Assembly (NCBI GenBank): GCA_964408805.1
Contig: CAYPAV010000001.1
Coordinates: forward strand, 372,001-436,000
Direction: 5' to 3'
Length of the DNA: 64,000 nt
Origin: CAYPAV01 sp964408805
GTDB lineage: Bacteria; Pseudomonadota; Alphaproteobacteria; UBA8366
Both the position numbers and the translations under genes were made by a program. Numbering within the stretch: position 1 is the stretch's first letter; each line of letters begins with the position of its first letter. The notes beneath the pieces were generated by a model. That model searched no databases. It saw only the letters and a program-made list of their open reading frames with translations, and was not told the origin of the DNA. Shown here piece after piece: positions 53,207 through 61,862 of the stretch.

Positions 53207-53911
53207 ATGACCGATACGGCGGCGAAACTCGCCCGTGCACGGGACTATCCCTACCCCTATCCAGGCCGATCCTATACCTGGCGGTCGGGCCGGGTGGACG
53301 CGTTCGACCGCAATGAAATCCGGGACCGGACGGCTGTTCTGGCGGTCGGCTCGAACCGCGCGCCCGATCAGTTGAGCCGTAAATATTTCGGCAAGACCGA
53401 CTCTCCCATTCCGGTCGAGCATGTTCGGCTCCGAGATTTCGACATCGTCTACGCGGCTCATCTGACGCGATACGGCGCCGTGCCGGCGATGCTGCAGCAT
53501 GCCCCGGGCACGATCGTCGAGACCGCCGTCACCTGGCTCGACGGCGCACAGCTCGAGATTATGCATTTGACCGAAGGCGGTTATCACTACGCGGCGATCG
53601 AGGATATCGATCTCACATTCGATGACGGTGAAGAGGCCCGCTCGGTGCATCTCTATGTCGGTCGGGAAGGCCATCTGGTGCACGACGACGCGCCGGTTCC
53701 CCTGGCGGAGATCGCGGCCGAGAGACGAATTCAGCCCGCGCGGTCGACCGCCGAGGTCCTGAATCTCGTTCGTCGGCGCGTGGCGCCCGAGACCGATGGC
53801 GAGAGCTTTATCCTGCGGCTGATCGACGACGAAACCTATCGCCGGGGGCATACGGCGAGGATCGCCGCGGACGCCGTGCCCTTCGGTTATGGCTATGAAT
53901 TGAAGGCTTAA
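53207..53911 (+). CDS. Uncharacterised protein with a GGCT-like N-terminal motif
   Basis: This 234-residue protein starts near MTDTAAKLARARDYPYPYPG and contains AVLAVGSNRAPDQLSRKY, reminiscent of the YGSN motif of gamma-glutamylcyclotransferase-like folds, followed by DFDIVYAAHLTRYGAVPAML and LDGAQLEIMHLTEGGY. The match is loose, and the catalytic Glu cannot be placed with confidence. There is no signal peptide or membrane segment. It follows the propeller gene by 65 bases and converges on the DUF2062 gene with a 4-base overlap at the stops. Confidence 0.72.
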   Translation: MTDTAAKLARARDYPYPYPGRSYTWRSGRVDAFDRNEIRDRTAVLAVGSNRAPDQLSRKYFGKTDSPIPVEHVRLRDFDIVYAAHLTRYGAVPAMLQHAPGTIVETAVTWLDGAQLEIMHLTEGGYHYAAIEDIDLTFDDGEEARSVHLYVGREGHLVHDDAPVPLAEIAAERRIQPARSTAEVLNLVRRRVAPETDGESFILRLIDDETYRRGHTARIAADAVPFGYGYELKA

Positions 53912-54453
53912 CGAATGTCGGGGAAATAGCGGGCCCGGGCCTCGGCCATGCGGCGGGCGCGGCGAAGACGATGCTTCCGCACGAAGGCGAGGCTCCAGAC
54001 GAAACTGGCCCAACCGCAGAGAGCGGCCCAGGGCAGGCAACCGACCAGCATGCCGACACCCCAATCAGTAACGATGATATCGGCCCACTCGCCGAGTGAG
54101 TCCCAGAACCCCACCGTTGGATCGAGCACCACGTCCCAGAGCGCCACGAAACCGTTGTAGCCACTCACATCGTCGAAGCGCGCCAGCATCAATTGGCCCG
54201 TGACATAGAAAAGGTAGTAGATCGGCAACATGGTGAAAACGTTGGTGAGCCAGGTCCACGCCAACCCGTTGATCAGGCTGAAATCCCAACGAAACAACCG
54301 CCTTGCGACAACCCAGACCGCGAAAACGATCGCCATCTGAATGCCGACGGTGGGCATCATCGCGCAGACGACGCCGACCATGACGCCCCGGGCGGTGTGC
54401 TCGGGCGTGTGGCGGCTACGCTTCAGGGGCACGAGCAGCTGGTATCGGATCAA
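53908..54453 (-). CDS. DUF2062 membrane protein
   Basis: The 181-residue protein has a basic N-terminus and then the DUF2062 pattern: HTPEHTARGVMVGVVCAMMPTVGIQMAIVFAVWVVARRLFRW, then TWLTNVFTMLPIYYLFYVTGQLML, a loop, and a third helix region before a basic tail. DUF2062 proteins are small inner-membrane proteins of unknown role, sometimes fused to glycosyltransferases. It lies downstream of the redox cyclase gene with about 120 bases between. Confidence 0.83.
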   Translation of the reverse strand: MIRYQLLVPLKRSRHTPEHTARGVMVGVVCAMMPTVGIQMAIVFAVWVVARRLFRWDFSLINGLAWTWLTNVFTMLPIYYLFYVTGQLMLARFDDVSGYNGFVALWDVVLDPTVGFWDSLGEWADIIVTDWGVGMLVGCLPWAALCGWASFVWSLAFVRKHRLRRARRMAEARARYFPDIR

Positions 54454-54573
54454 CCGGCCGACCCGTGTCCAAGGACCGATGTCGCTATGTCGTGTCAGCG
54501 GGCGCTCCCATGGTTCAAGGCGGTCGGAGTTTCGGTCGCGCGCGGCCGCTTTTCAAGTCGCGATTGGCGGGCA

Positions 54574-56271
54574 TCAGGTATCGTCGGGGAGTTCCAACGT
54601 CGCCGGGAGCGCGAAAATCTCAATCGTCTCGTCGCGGCCACGAACCTCGGCGTCGTGACGCGGATAGGCGGAAAGATCGAGACCCGCTTGTCGCGCGGTT
54701 TCGGTTGATACGACGAGATCGCAGCCATAGTCCTTGGTTAGCCCCTCGAGGCGCGCGGCCAGGTTCACGTTATCGCCAATGGCACTCATATTCGGGCTGG
54801 TCGGCGGCCCCATCGAGCCGACGATCGCATCGCCGCCATGGATGCCGACCCCGATTTGAAGCGGGCGGCCGAGTTCGGCCTCGAAGGCGCGATTCAGGCG
54901 TCCCATGCGCCGCTGCATTTCCAGGCCGCCGGCGATGGCATCGCGGCAGCCGGCCGCGAATTCGCCGTCGAGACCGTAGAGCGCCATCAGCCCATCGCCG
55001 TTGAATTGCGCGTAATGGCCGTTCGTCTCCTTCAGCGCGTCGGCCATTTCGGCGAAGAACTGGTTGAGGATGAACACCACGTCATAGGGTAGACGTGCCT
55101 CGCCCAAGCGGGTCGATCCTCGAAGATCGACGAACAGTATGGCGACCGAGAGCTCCTTTCCCTGCAGGCCGCCCGGCCGGCGCCCGTCGCGCGCCGTCGC
55201 CGTCGGCGGCAATAGCGGCAGGACCCCAGTATTGCGGCGCGGGCATGTCTGGCAGGCCAGCCGAACCTCCGGCTCCGCATTGATTCTGGTCAATGCCCGG
55301 GCCTCCAATTCCGAAGGGGGTTCGAGGTCGGACAGCCCTGCGACGACCTGGACCCGGCAGGTGGTGCAGCGCCCACGCCCGCCGCAAACCGAGGCATGGG
55401 GCAGGCCGCCGAGGCGGCTCGCCTCCAGGATCGTGGCGCCGACCGGCGCCTCCACCGACTCGCCGCCCGGATAATCGACCCGGATCGTCCCCCGCCGATT
55501 GCGGAACAATCGGCGGATTTGTCGGCCGACCAGCACCAAGCCGAGCAAGCCGGCGAACCCCCAGAGGGTGGCCGGCAAAGCGCGAACGAGGCCGGATATC
55601 AGTTCCGGCGGCGCTTGATAGAGATCCTTCCGCACGGCATTGAGCCAGGCCGGATCCGTCGCCAGGGACTCGACCGTCATGCCGGCGCGCGAGAACCCGA
55701 TCAAGGCCAGAAGCGGGACGAGCACGCCCATGACATGAAGGATCGGCGCCAGCCGCGCATGCCAGGGTTTCAAACGCAGCCAGAAATGAAGACCGATCGC
55801 GAAATGAGCCCAGACGATCACGATTAGCAGGGACTGCAGGATCGCTTGGCGTTGATCGAGCCAGATGAAGGAGAGGACATAACCGTAGGTCGCGTCGAAC
55901 CCGATCAGCCAGGGGGCGATGCGGGCACCGATGATGTGCTCTATCAATAGGAAGGGAACCGCCAAGCCGAGCACGAGTTGGGCCCATTCCCAGGGCTTCA
56001 GCCTGAGGTGGCTGCGCCGGTAGAGCGCTTGCAAGCCGAGACAAAGATGGCAGAGGAGCGAGCCGTAGAGCAGAACGGTCCCCGGCGGGCTTTGCCAGAT
56101 TGCGCCGTTGACGCGCCGGTAGGCGTCCATGGCTTCGATCGACAGGATGCCGAGCGAATGATTGACCAGATGCGAGATGACATAGGCGGCGGCGATGAGT
56201 CCGGTGAACAGGCGGATGCCGCGGACGGAAGGCCGATGCCCGCCCAGGATTGCGCCCCAGCCCGGACTCAC
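54574..56271 (-). CDS. CyaC-like membrane adenylate cyclase with SdhC-type anchor and 2Fe-2S domain
   Basis: This 565-residue protein has three parts. Residues 15-250 form about six helices like the diheme anchor of succinate dehydrogenase, with many helix histidines (34, 38, 75, 88, 112, 156, 162). Residues 262-350 are an adrenodoxin-type 2Fe-2S domain with Cys296, 302, 305 and 340. Residues 370-560 are a class III cyclase with metal aspartates 382 and 426 and NVNLAAR (Asn503, Arg507). The base-selecting Lys before GDG is Gln422 (QFNGDG). It resembles redox-controlled CyaC of Sinorhizobium. The GTG start overlaps the ubiA stop (GTGA), so the two are co-translated. Confidence 0.88.
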   Translation of the reverse strand: MSPGWGAILGGHRPSVRGIRLFTGLIAAAYVISHLVNHSLGILSIEAMDAYRRVNGAIWQSPPGTVLLYGSLLCHLCLGLQALYRRSHLRLKPWEWAQLVLGLAVPFLLIEHIIGARIAPWLIGFDATYGYVLSFIWLDQRQAILQSLLIVIVWAHFAIGLHFWLRLKPWHARLAPILHVMGVLVPLLALIGFSRAGMTVESLATDPAWLNAVRKDLYQAPPELISGLVRALPATLWGFAGLLGLVLVGRQIRRLFRNRRGTIRVDYPGGESVEAPVGATILEASRLGGLPHASVCGGRGRCTTCRVQVVAGLSDLEPPSELEARALTRINAEPEVRLACQTCPRRNTGVLPLLPPTATARDGRRPGGLQGKELSVAILFVDLRGSTRLGEARLPYDVVFILNQFFAEMADALKETNGHYAQFNGDGLMALYGLDGEFAAGCRDAIAGGLEMQRRMGRLNRAFEAELGRPLQIGVGIHGGDAIVGSMGPPTSPNMSAIGDNVNLAARLEGLTKDYGCDLVVSTETARQAGLDLSAYPRHDAEVRGRDETIEIFALPATLELPDDT

Positions 56272-57218
56272 GACGCCGCCGCCAGAATCGCGGCCGTGAC
56301 GAGCAGGCCAAACCACAGATTCGATTTGAACTTTCGGAGACAATCCCCCGGATCTTCCGGATCGAGGGCATGGACCTGCCAAGCAAGCTGCGCCGCCCCA
56401 ATGAGAAGACCGACGAGGAACAAAGCCTCGAGACCCGCGAAATATCCCGCCCCGGCCAGCAGCAGCATGGCACCGCCATAGAACAGGGCAAGCCATGTCT
56501 TCGTGCGCGCCCCGAAAAGAAGGGCCGTCGAGCGGATTCCGACCATTAGGTCGTCCTCCTTGTCCTGGTGGGCATAGATCGTGTCGTAGCCGAGGGTCCA
56601 GCAGAACCCGGACAGATAAAGCAGGAGCGCCGCCGGTGCCAACCCCTCCATCACCGCCGCCCAGCCAACGAGGGCCCCCCAATTGAAGGTGAGACCGAGC
56701 CAGGCCTGCGGCCAATAGGTCACCCGTTTCATCAAGGGATAGAAGACGACGAGCCCGAGCGAGCCGACAGCGAGCCAAATGGTGAAACGGTTGAATTGCA
56801 GCAGAACCAGCAAACCGATCAGGGCCAACCCCACCATGAACACCGCCCCGCCGCGGACGGAGACGGTGCCGCTCGCAATCGGGCGCTCCCGGGTGCGCTC
56901 GACGCGTCGGTCGTAGTCGCGGTCGAGAATATCATTCCATACGCATCCCGCGCTCCGCATGACGAAGGCGCCGATGGCGAATAGAAGGGCGTAGGCGAGA
57001 CCGGTACCGAGATTGAGTCCGGCCACGCCGCCGGCCAGCGCCAGACCCCACCAACACGGCAGCAGCAGGAGCCAAGTGCCGATCGGCCGATCGATCCGGA
57101 TAAGGGTCAAATAGGGATGCGTCGCCGTCGGCGCGAACCGATAGGCCCAATGGGTACGCGAAATATCGCTGCCCCCTCCGGCGTCTTTGGTTTCCAAGGT
57201 TTCTGCGATCTTGGACAT
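56268..57218 (-). CDS. ubiA: 4-Hydroxybenzoate polyprenyltransferase
   Basis: The 316-residue membrane enzyme attaches the polyprenyl tail to 4-hydroxybenzoate in ubiquinone synthesis. The first Asp-rich motif is NDILDRDYDRRVERTRERP and the second is YAHQDKEDD, both binding the Mg-pyrophosphate. About nine helices are visible. The ATG at 57218 gives MSKIAETLETKD; the frame continues further up but would extend into the divergent rsmE region. Its TGA overlaps the GTG of the cyclase gene. The start faces rsmE across about 50 bases. Confidence 0.95.
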   Translation of the reverse strand: MSKIAETLETKDAGGGSDISRTHWAYRFAPTATHPYLTLIRIDRPIGTWLLLLPCWWGLALAGGVAGLNLGTGLAYALLFAIGAFVMRSAGCVWNDILDRDYDRRVERTRERPIASGTVSVRGGAVFMVGLALIGLLVLLQFNRFTIWLAVGSLGLVVFYPLMKRVTYWPQAWLGLTFNWGALVGWAAVMEGLAPAALLLYLSGFCWTLGYDTIYAHQDKEDDLMVGIRSTALLFGARTKTWLALFYGGAMLLLAGAGYFAGLEALFLVGLLIGAAQLAWQVHALDPEDPGDCLRKFKSNLWFGLLVTAAILAAAS

Positions 57219-57271
57219 GGGGTAATCTAGCCGGAGTGCGCCTCGGCGCTCAAGCAAAGGAGCGATCACGG

Positions 57272-58075
57272 GTGAGCGGGCCGATTCGCGCGAGACTCTA
57301 TGTGGCAGCCGATCTGGAAGCGGACGCGTCGATTGGGCTCGAGTCCGGTCAGGCGCATTACCTGAAGCATGTCCTGCGGTTGCGGGCGGGTGCGGGGGTG
57401 GCGCTCTTCAACGGCCGCGACGGCGAATGGCGGGGTGAAATCGACGCGCTCGGCAAGGGCTGGGGGTCGGTGGCGCTGACCGAGCGGACCCGGGCACAAA
57501 TCTTGGCACCCGATCCCTGGCTTCTGTTCGCGCCGATCAAGCGGGCACGGCTCGATTTCCTGATTCAGAAGGCGGTCGAACTCGGAGTTGCCGCGTTATG
57601 GCCGGTCATCACCGAACATACCGATGTCACCCGGGTCAACGTCGACCGCCATCGGGCCAATGCGATAGAGGCGGCGGAGCAGTGCGAACGTTTGACGGTT
57701 CCCGAGATCGCTCCGCCGCGTCGCCTTCCGGCGGCTCTCGAAGCGTTTCCCCGGAATCGTCGGCTTTTTGTCTGCGCCGAGCGGGGTCCCGCGATACCGA
57801 TCATGACGGCACTCCAGGGCACCACCGATGATCAACCATGGGCTGTCCTGATCGGTCCGGAAGGCGGATTCGCGAAGTCGGAGCTTGACGCTCTCGCGAA
57901 ACATCCCAATGTTACCGCCGTGAGTCTCGGGCCCCGCATCCTGCGGGCGGAAACGGCCGCGATCGCGGCTTTGTCATGTTGGCAAGCGGTATTGGGCGAT
58001 TGGGGCCAGGGCGGCGCCGACGACCTCGCTGGTCGAGCCGAGGGTGCGAACCTAGTTTCTTTGCACAAGGAATAA
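57272..58075 (+). CDS. rsmE: 16S rRNA (uracil-1498-N3)-methyltransferase
   Basis: This 267-residue SPOUT enzyme methylates U1498 of 16S rRNA. The N-terminal PUA-like domain has QAHYLKHVLRLRAG and LFNGRDGEWRGEI; the trefoil-knot part has FLIQKAVELGVAALWPV, VLIGPEGGFAKSE and LGPRILRAETAAIAAL, the SAM-binding loops. I chose the GTG at 57272 because AAGGAG lies 8-9 bases upstream and family members start with a similar short peptide before RLYV. gshA follows after 16 bases. Confidence 0.94.
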   Translation: MSGPIRARLYVAADLEADASIGLESGQAHYLKHVLRLRAGAGVALFNGRDGEWRGEIDALGKGWGSVALTERTRAQILAPDPWLLFAPIKRARLDFLIQKAVELGVAALWPVITEHTDVTRVNVDRHRANAIEAAEQCERLTVPEIAPPRRLPAALEAFPRNRRLFVCAERGPAIPIMTALQGTTDDQPWAVLIGPEGGFAKSELDALAKHPNVTAVSLGPRILRAETAAIAALSCWQAVLGDWGQGGADDLAGRAEGANLVSLHKE

Positions 58076-58091
58076 CAAAACCGGGCAATTC

Positions 58092-59456
58092 ATGGCGGTA
58101 TCAAATGAAGGCGGCGAACCGATCACGAGCAAGGCTCAGCTGGTCGACTATATCGCCGGCGGCTGCAAGCCGCGCGAGCAATGGCGGATCGGTACCGAGC
58201 ACGAGAAATTTCCATACGACCTCGGTGATTTCAGTCGTCTGCCCTATGACGGTGACGCCGGCATCCGGGCCCTGCTCGACGGAATGACCCGGTTCGGCTG
58301 GGAGCCGGTCCATGAGGGCGAGAACGTCATTGCGCTGCGCAAGCCGGATTGTTGCTCGATCACCTTGGAACCGGGCGGCCAACTCGAACTCTCGGGTGCG
58401 CAACTGGAAACCGTTCACCAGACCTGCGCCGAGGTTCACCGGCATCTCGATGAAGTGAAGGAAGTTTGCCTGGAAATTGGCGCCGGAATGCTCGGTGTCG
58501 GCTTCGATCCGAAGTGGCGCCGCGAGGATGTCCACTGGATGCCGAAGGGACGCTACGAGATCATGCGCGCCTATATGCCGACCAAGGGCGATCTTGGTCT
58601 CGATATGATGACCCGAAGCTGCACGGTCCAGGTCAATCTGGATTTCGACAGCGAGGCCGATATGGTCCGGAAGATGCGCGTTGGGTTGGCGCTGCAGCCG
58701 ATCGCGACCGCGCTGTTCGCGAATTCGCCCTTCAGCGAGGGTAGGCCGAACGGCTATCTCAGCTATCGCAGCCATGTCTGGACCGACACGGACCCTGATC
58801 GCTGCGGCATGCTGCCCTTCGTCTTCGACGATGGATTCGGCTTCGAGGCCTGGGCCGACTACGTGCTCGACGTGCCTATGTATTTCGTCTATCGCGGCGG
58901 AAACTACGTCGATGCGAGCGGCAAGTCCTTTCGGGATTTCATGGCCGGCAGGCTCGAGGGTTTCGAGGGCGAGCGGCCGCGAATCGATGATTGGGTCGAT
59001 CAAATGACGATGCCCTTTCCGGAGGTTCGCCTGAAACGGTTCATCGAAATGCGGGGCACCGATGGCGGCCCCTGGCGGAGCCTTTGCGCGCTGCCGGCAT
59101 TGTGGGTCGGCCTGCTCTATGACGCTTCGGCGCTCGACGCCGCCTGGCAAGTCTGCCGGGACTGGTCGGAGGCGGAACGTGAATACCTTCGCAACGAGGT
59201 CCCGCGGGCCGGTCTCGCGACCCCCTTCCGGAACGAGACGGTGGGCGCGGTCGCCAAACGAATTCTTGCAATTTCCCGCGAAGGCTTAGCCCGACGGGCG
59301 CGGCTCAACGACCAAGATGAGGACGAGACGATGTTCCTCGACGAACTCGATATGATCGCCGAGAGCGGACTCACGCCGGCCGAGCATCTGCTTGAGGCTT
59401 ATCGCGGCCGCTGGAACGGCGATATCGACCAAATCTACGAAGAATTGGCCTATTAA
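58092..59456 (+). CDS. gshA: Glutamate-cysteine ligase (plant/alphaproteobacterial type)
   Basis: This 454-residue enzyme joins glutamate and cysteine, the first step of glutathione synthesis. It fits the GCS2/plant-type family: WRIGTEHEKF with the Mg-binding acids, ITLEPGGQLELSGAQLETVHQT, YMPTKGDLGLDMMTRSCTVQVNLDF, and YFVYRGGNYVDASGKSF. The product would support the GST, DUF899 and other thiol proteins in this window. It probably shares a transcript with rsmE, and its stop overlaps that of the convergent GNAT gene by 4 bases. Confidence 0.95.
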   Translation: MAVSNEGGEPITSKAQLVDYIAGGCKPREQWRIGTEHEKFPYDLGDFSRLPYDGDAGIRALLDGMTRFGWEPVHEGENVIALRKPDCCSITLEPGGQLELSGAQLETVHQTCAEVHRHLDEVKEVCLEIGAGMLGVGFDPKWRREDVHWMPKGRYEIMRAYMPTKGDLGLDMMTRSCTVQVNLDFDSEADMVRKMRVGLALQPIATALFANSPFSEGRPNGYLSYRSHVWTDTDPDRCGMLPFVFDDGFGFEAWADYVLDVPMYFVYRGGNYVDASGKSFRDFMAGRLEGFEGERPRIDDWVDQMTMPFPEVRLKRFIEMRGTDGGPWRSLCALPALWVGLLYDASALDAAWQVCRDWSEAEREYLRNEVPRAGLATPFRNETVGAVAKRILAISREGLARRARLNDQDEDETMFLDELDMIAESGLTPAEHLLEAYRGRWNGDIDQIYEELAY

Positions 59457-59950
59457 GCCTGTTTCTCGGGCACCGCCGTGCCGAGTACGATCTCCTTCCG
59501 CATGAAGATCCGCTGATAACCGTCGACGGTCGCCCGGTGCGTTTCCGACCAACCAAGCCGCTGGTAATACGCGACGTTGGCGGCCATCGCGACATGGGTA
59601 TAGAGGCGAATTTCCCGATAGCCCCGCCGCGCCGCTTCCCTCTCGGCGAAGCCGACGAGACGACGTCCGATGCCGTCGCCCTGTGCCGCCGGATCGACAG
59701 CTACGTTGTCGAGTAGGAGATGGTCCGATTGGTCGATCAGAACCAGGACACCGACGACGCGACCGTCGGCGGTTCCGACATGCGCCTCGCCCTTGCGGAT
59801 CCGAAGCGCGTAATCGTCCAGCATCGGCGCCGGCGGCTTGTCCATTCGCGGCAGATAGACGCCGTAGGCCGCCGCGACGACCCGATGAACGGAACCGAGA
59901 TCGCCCACCGTTGCGGCGCGGATCACGGGATTCGAACGAATAGACGGCAT
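59453..59950 (-). CDS. GNAT family N-acetyltransferase
   Basis: This 165-residue protein has the GNAT fold with VLVLIDQSDHLLLDNVAVDPAAQGDGIGRRLVGFAEREA; the QGDGIG segment binds the acetyl-CoA pyrophosphate, and YYQRLGWSETHRATVDGYQRIFMRK is the terminal strand pair. The acceptor is unknown, and neighbours do not suggest one. It lies upstream of no gene on its strand and is convergent with gshA. Confidence 0.88.
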   Translation of the reverse strand: MPSIRSNPVIRAATVGDLGSVHRVVAAAYGVYLPRMDKPPAPMLDDYALRIRKGEAHVGTADGRVVGVLVLIDQSDHLLLDNVAVDPAAQGDGIGRRLVGFAEREAARRGYREIRLYTHVAMAANVAYYQRLGWSETHRATVDGYQRIFMRKEIVLGTAVPEKQA

Positions 59951-59986
59951 GATATATTGGTGTCGGTGTCGCGGTCGGCGCAGCCG

Positions 59987-60418
59987 TTATTGGATGCGGA
60001 CGCTCTCGCCGGCGACCGTCAGCGTCTTCTTTACCGACACATCGTTGCCGGCATCGTCCTTGCCCCAGTATTCGATGGTAATCGTGTCCTTGGCGAGGCG
60101 GGTCGCGACATGATGGTCCGGCTGTTCCAAGCTTTTCGTGGCGTCGATGCGGTAATTTACCCGCGCGCTGAGGCAGGCCTTTCCATTCTCGACGCAGACC
60201 TTGCCGGCCTGCAGGGTCACGCCGGTGCCGGCGGCTTCGGTATACCGGCGAAGATGGTGGTACTTGTGCCGGCCATCGACGAATTCATATTTGAGTTTGG
60301 TGATTTCGAGCGACAGGCGCGCCGGTCCGTCGCCGATCTACTTTTTCGGCGCCTCCTCCAGGCAGGCCGTCAATCCCGCCATCAGCAGGACCGCGACTCC
60401 GATTTGAAAAGCGCGCAC
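59987..60418 (-). pseudogene. Lipoprotein gene interrupted by an in-frame TAG
   Basis: A GTG at 60418, 10 bases after the tldD stop, opens a clear lipoprotein signal (GVAVLLMAGLTAC, lipobox LTAC, Cys19) and continues CLEEAPKK, then hits TAG at 60340-60338. The same frame continues without another stop for 117 codons (IGDGPARLSLEITKLKYEFVDG to VAGESVRIQ), with coherent protein-like composition. A single base change therefore seems to have broken the gene, unless the stop is read through or is a sequencing error. I do not recognise the family. Confidence 0.65.
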
Positions 60419-60428
60419 GATCCGATCC

Positions 60429-61862
60429 TCAGCCCGCCGTTCCCCCAACCGTCAAGCCATCGATCCGCATGGTCGGCTGCCCGACCCCGACGGGAACGCC
60501 CTGGCCGTCCTTGCCGCATGTCCCGATGCCCGAATCGAGCGCCATGTCGTTCCCGATCAAGGCGACCTTGGTCAAGATGTCCGGTCCGTTTCCGATCAGC
60601 GTCGCGCCTTTTACCGGTGCCTGTTTCCGGCCGTTTTCGATTATATAAGCCTCGGTGCATGTAAACACGAATTTGCCGCTGGTGATGTCGACCTGACCGC
60701 CACCGAAATTGACCGCGTAGAGGCCCCTGTCGACCGAGGCGATAATCTCGTCCGGGTCCTTGTCGCCCGACAGCATAAAGGTGTTGGTCATGCGCGGGAT
60801 CGGCGCATGGGCGTGCGATTGCCGCCGGCCGTTCCCGGTCGCCGGCATATCCATCAGCCGCGCATTCAGACGGTCCTGCATATAACCGACGAGAATCCCA
60901 TCCTCGATCAAGGTCGTGCTTGCCGCCGGCGTCCCCTCGTCATCGATAGAAAGCGAGCCGCGCCGATTCTCCATCGTGCCGTCGTCGATCACGGTGACCC
61001 CCTTCGAGGCCACCCGTTCGCCCATCAGACCCGCGAAAGCCGAGGTCTTCTTCCGATTGAAATCACCCTCCAGCCCGTGGCCGATCGCCTCGTGCAGCAG
61101 GACGCCCGGCCAGCCCGGTCCCAGCACCACCTGCATCTCGCCCGCCGGCGCCGGCACGGATTCGAGATTGACCAACGCTTGGCGCAAGGCCTCGTCGGCA
61201 TAATCCCGCCAATTGTCGGGGTCGAAGTGGAAAGCGTATCCGGTACGTCCACCGGCCCCGTAGCTGCCGCTTTCCATCCGCTCGCCGTCCTTCGCCACCA
61301 CCGCGACGTTGAGGCGAACGAGCGGGCGGATGTCGTCGGCGCGGTATCCGTCGGGCCGAATGATCTGAACCGCCTGCCATTCCCCCGAAACCGTCGCCAT
61401 TACCTGGCTCACCTTCGGATCCTTGGCGCGAAGATAGGCGTCGATCTCCGACAGCAGGGCAACCTTGGCATCGAAGTCGACATCGCCGAGCGGATTGGCG
61501 TCGGTGTAGAGCCGCGCATTGGTGCCGCCGGGTGCCGCAGCGTAACTGCCGCCATGGCCGGTTCGAACCGCTTTCACGGTGTCCCCGGCGCGGCGGATCG
61601 CGGCCTCGGAGAGCTCGTTCGAATGGGCGTAACCGGCGGCCTCGCCGGAGATCGACCGAAGCCCAAAGCCTTGGGTCGTATCGAAGCTCGCGCTCCGCAC
61701 CCGGCCGTCATCGAAGGAAACACTTTCGGATTGGCAATATTCCAAAAAAAGTTCCCCGTCGTCGGCGCCGTCCAGCGCCTCGGCGACAATACCCTCCACC
61801 CTTGTTTGATCGAGGTTGGCGCGATTGAAAAACAGATCGTCGGTCGTCGTCAGATCAGCCAT
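60429..61862 (-). CDS. tldD: Metalloprotease TldD
   Basis: This 477-residue protein has the zinc motif HEAIGHGLEGD (HExxxH) of the active subunit, preceded by VVLGPGWPGVLLHEA and followed by the TldD blocks SIDDEGTPAASTTLIEDG, GNGRRQSHAHAPIPRMTNTF and KDGQGVPVGVGQPTMRIDG. With TldE/PmbA (43.2-44.6 kb) it forms a heterodimer that degrades unfolded peptides. The ATG at 61862 gives MADLTTTDDLFF, matching the family; a slightly longer start at 61886 is possible. Confidence 0.95.
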   Translation of the reverse strand: MADLTTTDDLFFNRANLDQTRVEGIVAEALDGADDGELFLEYCQSESVSFDDGRVRSASFDTTQGFGLRSISGEAAGYAHSNELSEAAIRRAGDTVKAVRTGHGGSYAAAPGGTNARLYTDANPLGDVDFDAKVALLSEIDAYLRAKDPKVSQVMATVSGEWQAVQIIRPDGYRADDIRPLVRLNVAVVAKDGERMESGSYGAGGRTGYAFHFDPDNWRDYADEALRQALVNLESVPAPAGEMQVVLGPGWPGVLLHEAIGHGLEGDFNRKKTSAFAGLMGERVASKGVTVIDDGTMENRRGSLSIDDEGTPAASTTLIEDGILVGYMQDRLNARLMDMPATGNGRRQSHAHAPIPRMTNTFMLSGDKDPDEIIASVDRGLYAVNFGGGQVDITSGKFVFTCTEAYIIENGRKQAPVKGATLIGNGPDILTKVALIGNDMALDSGIGTCGKDGQGVPVGVGQPTMRIDGLTVGGTAG

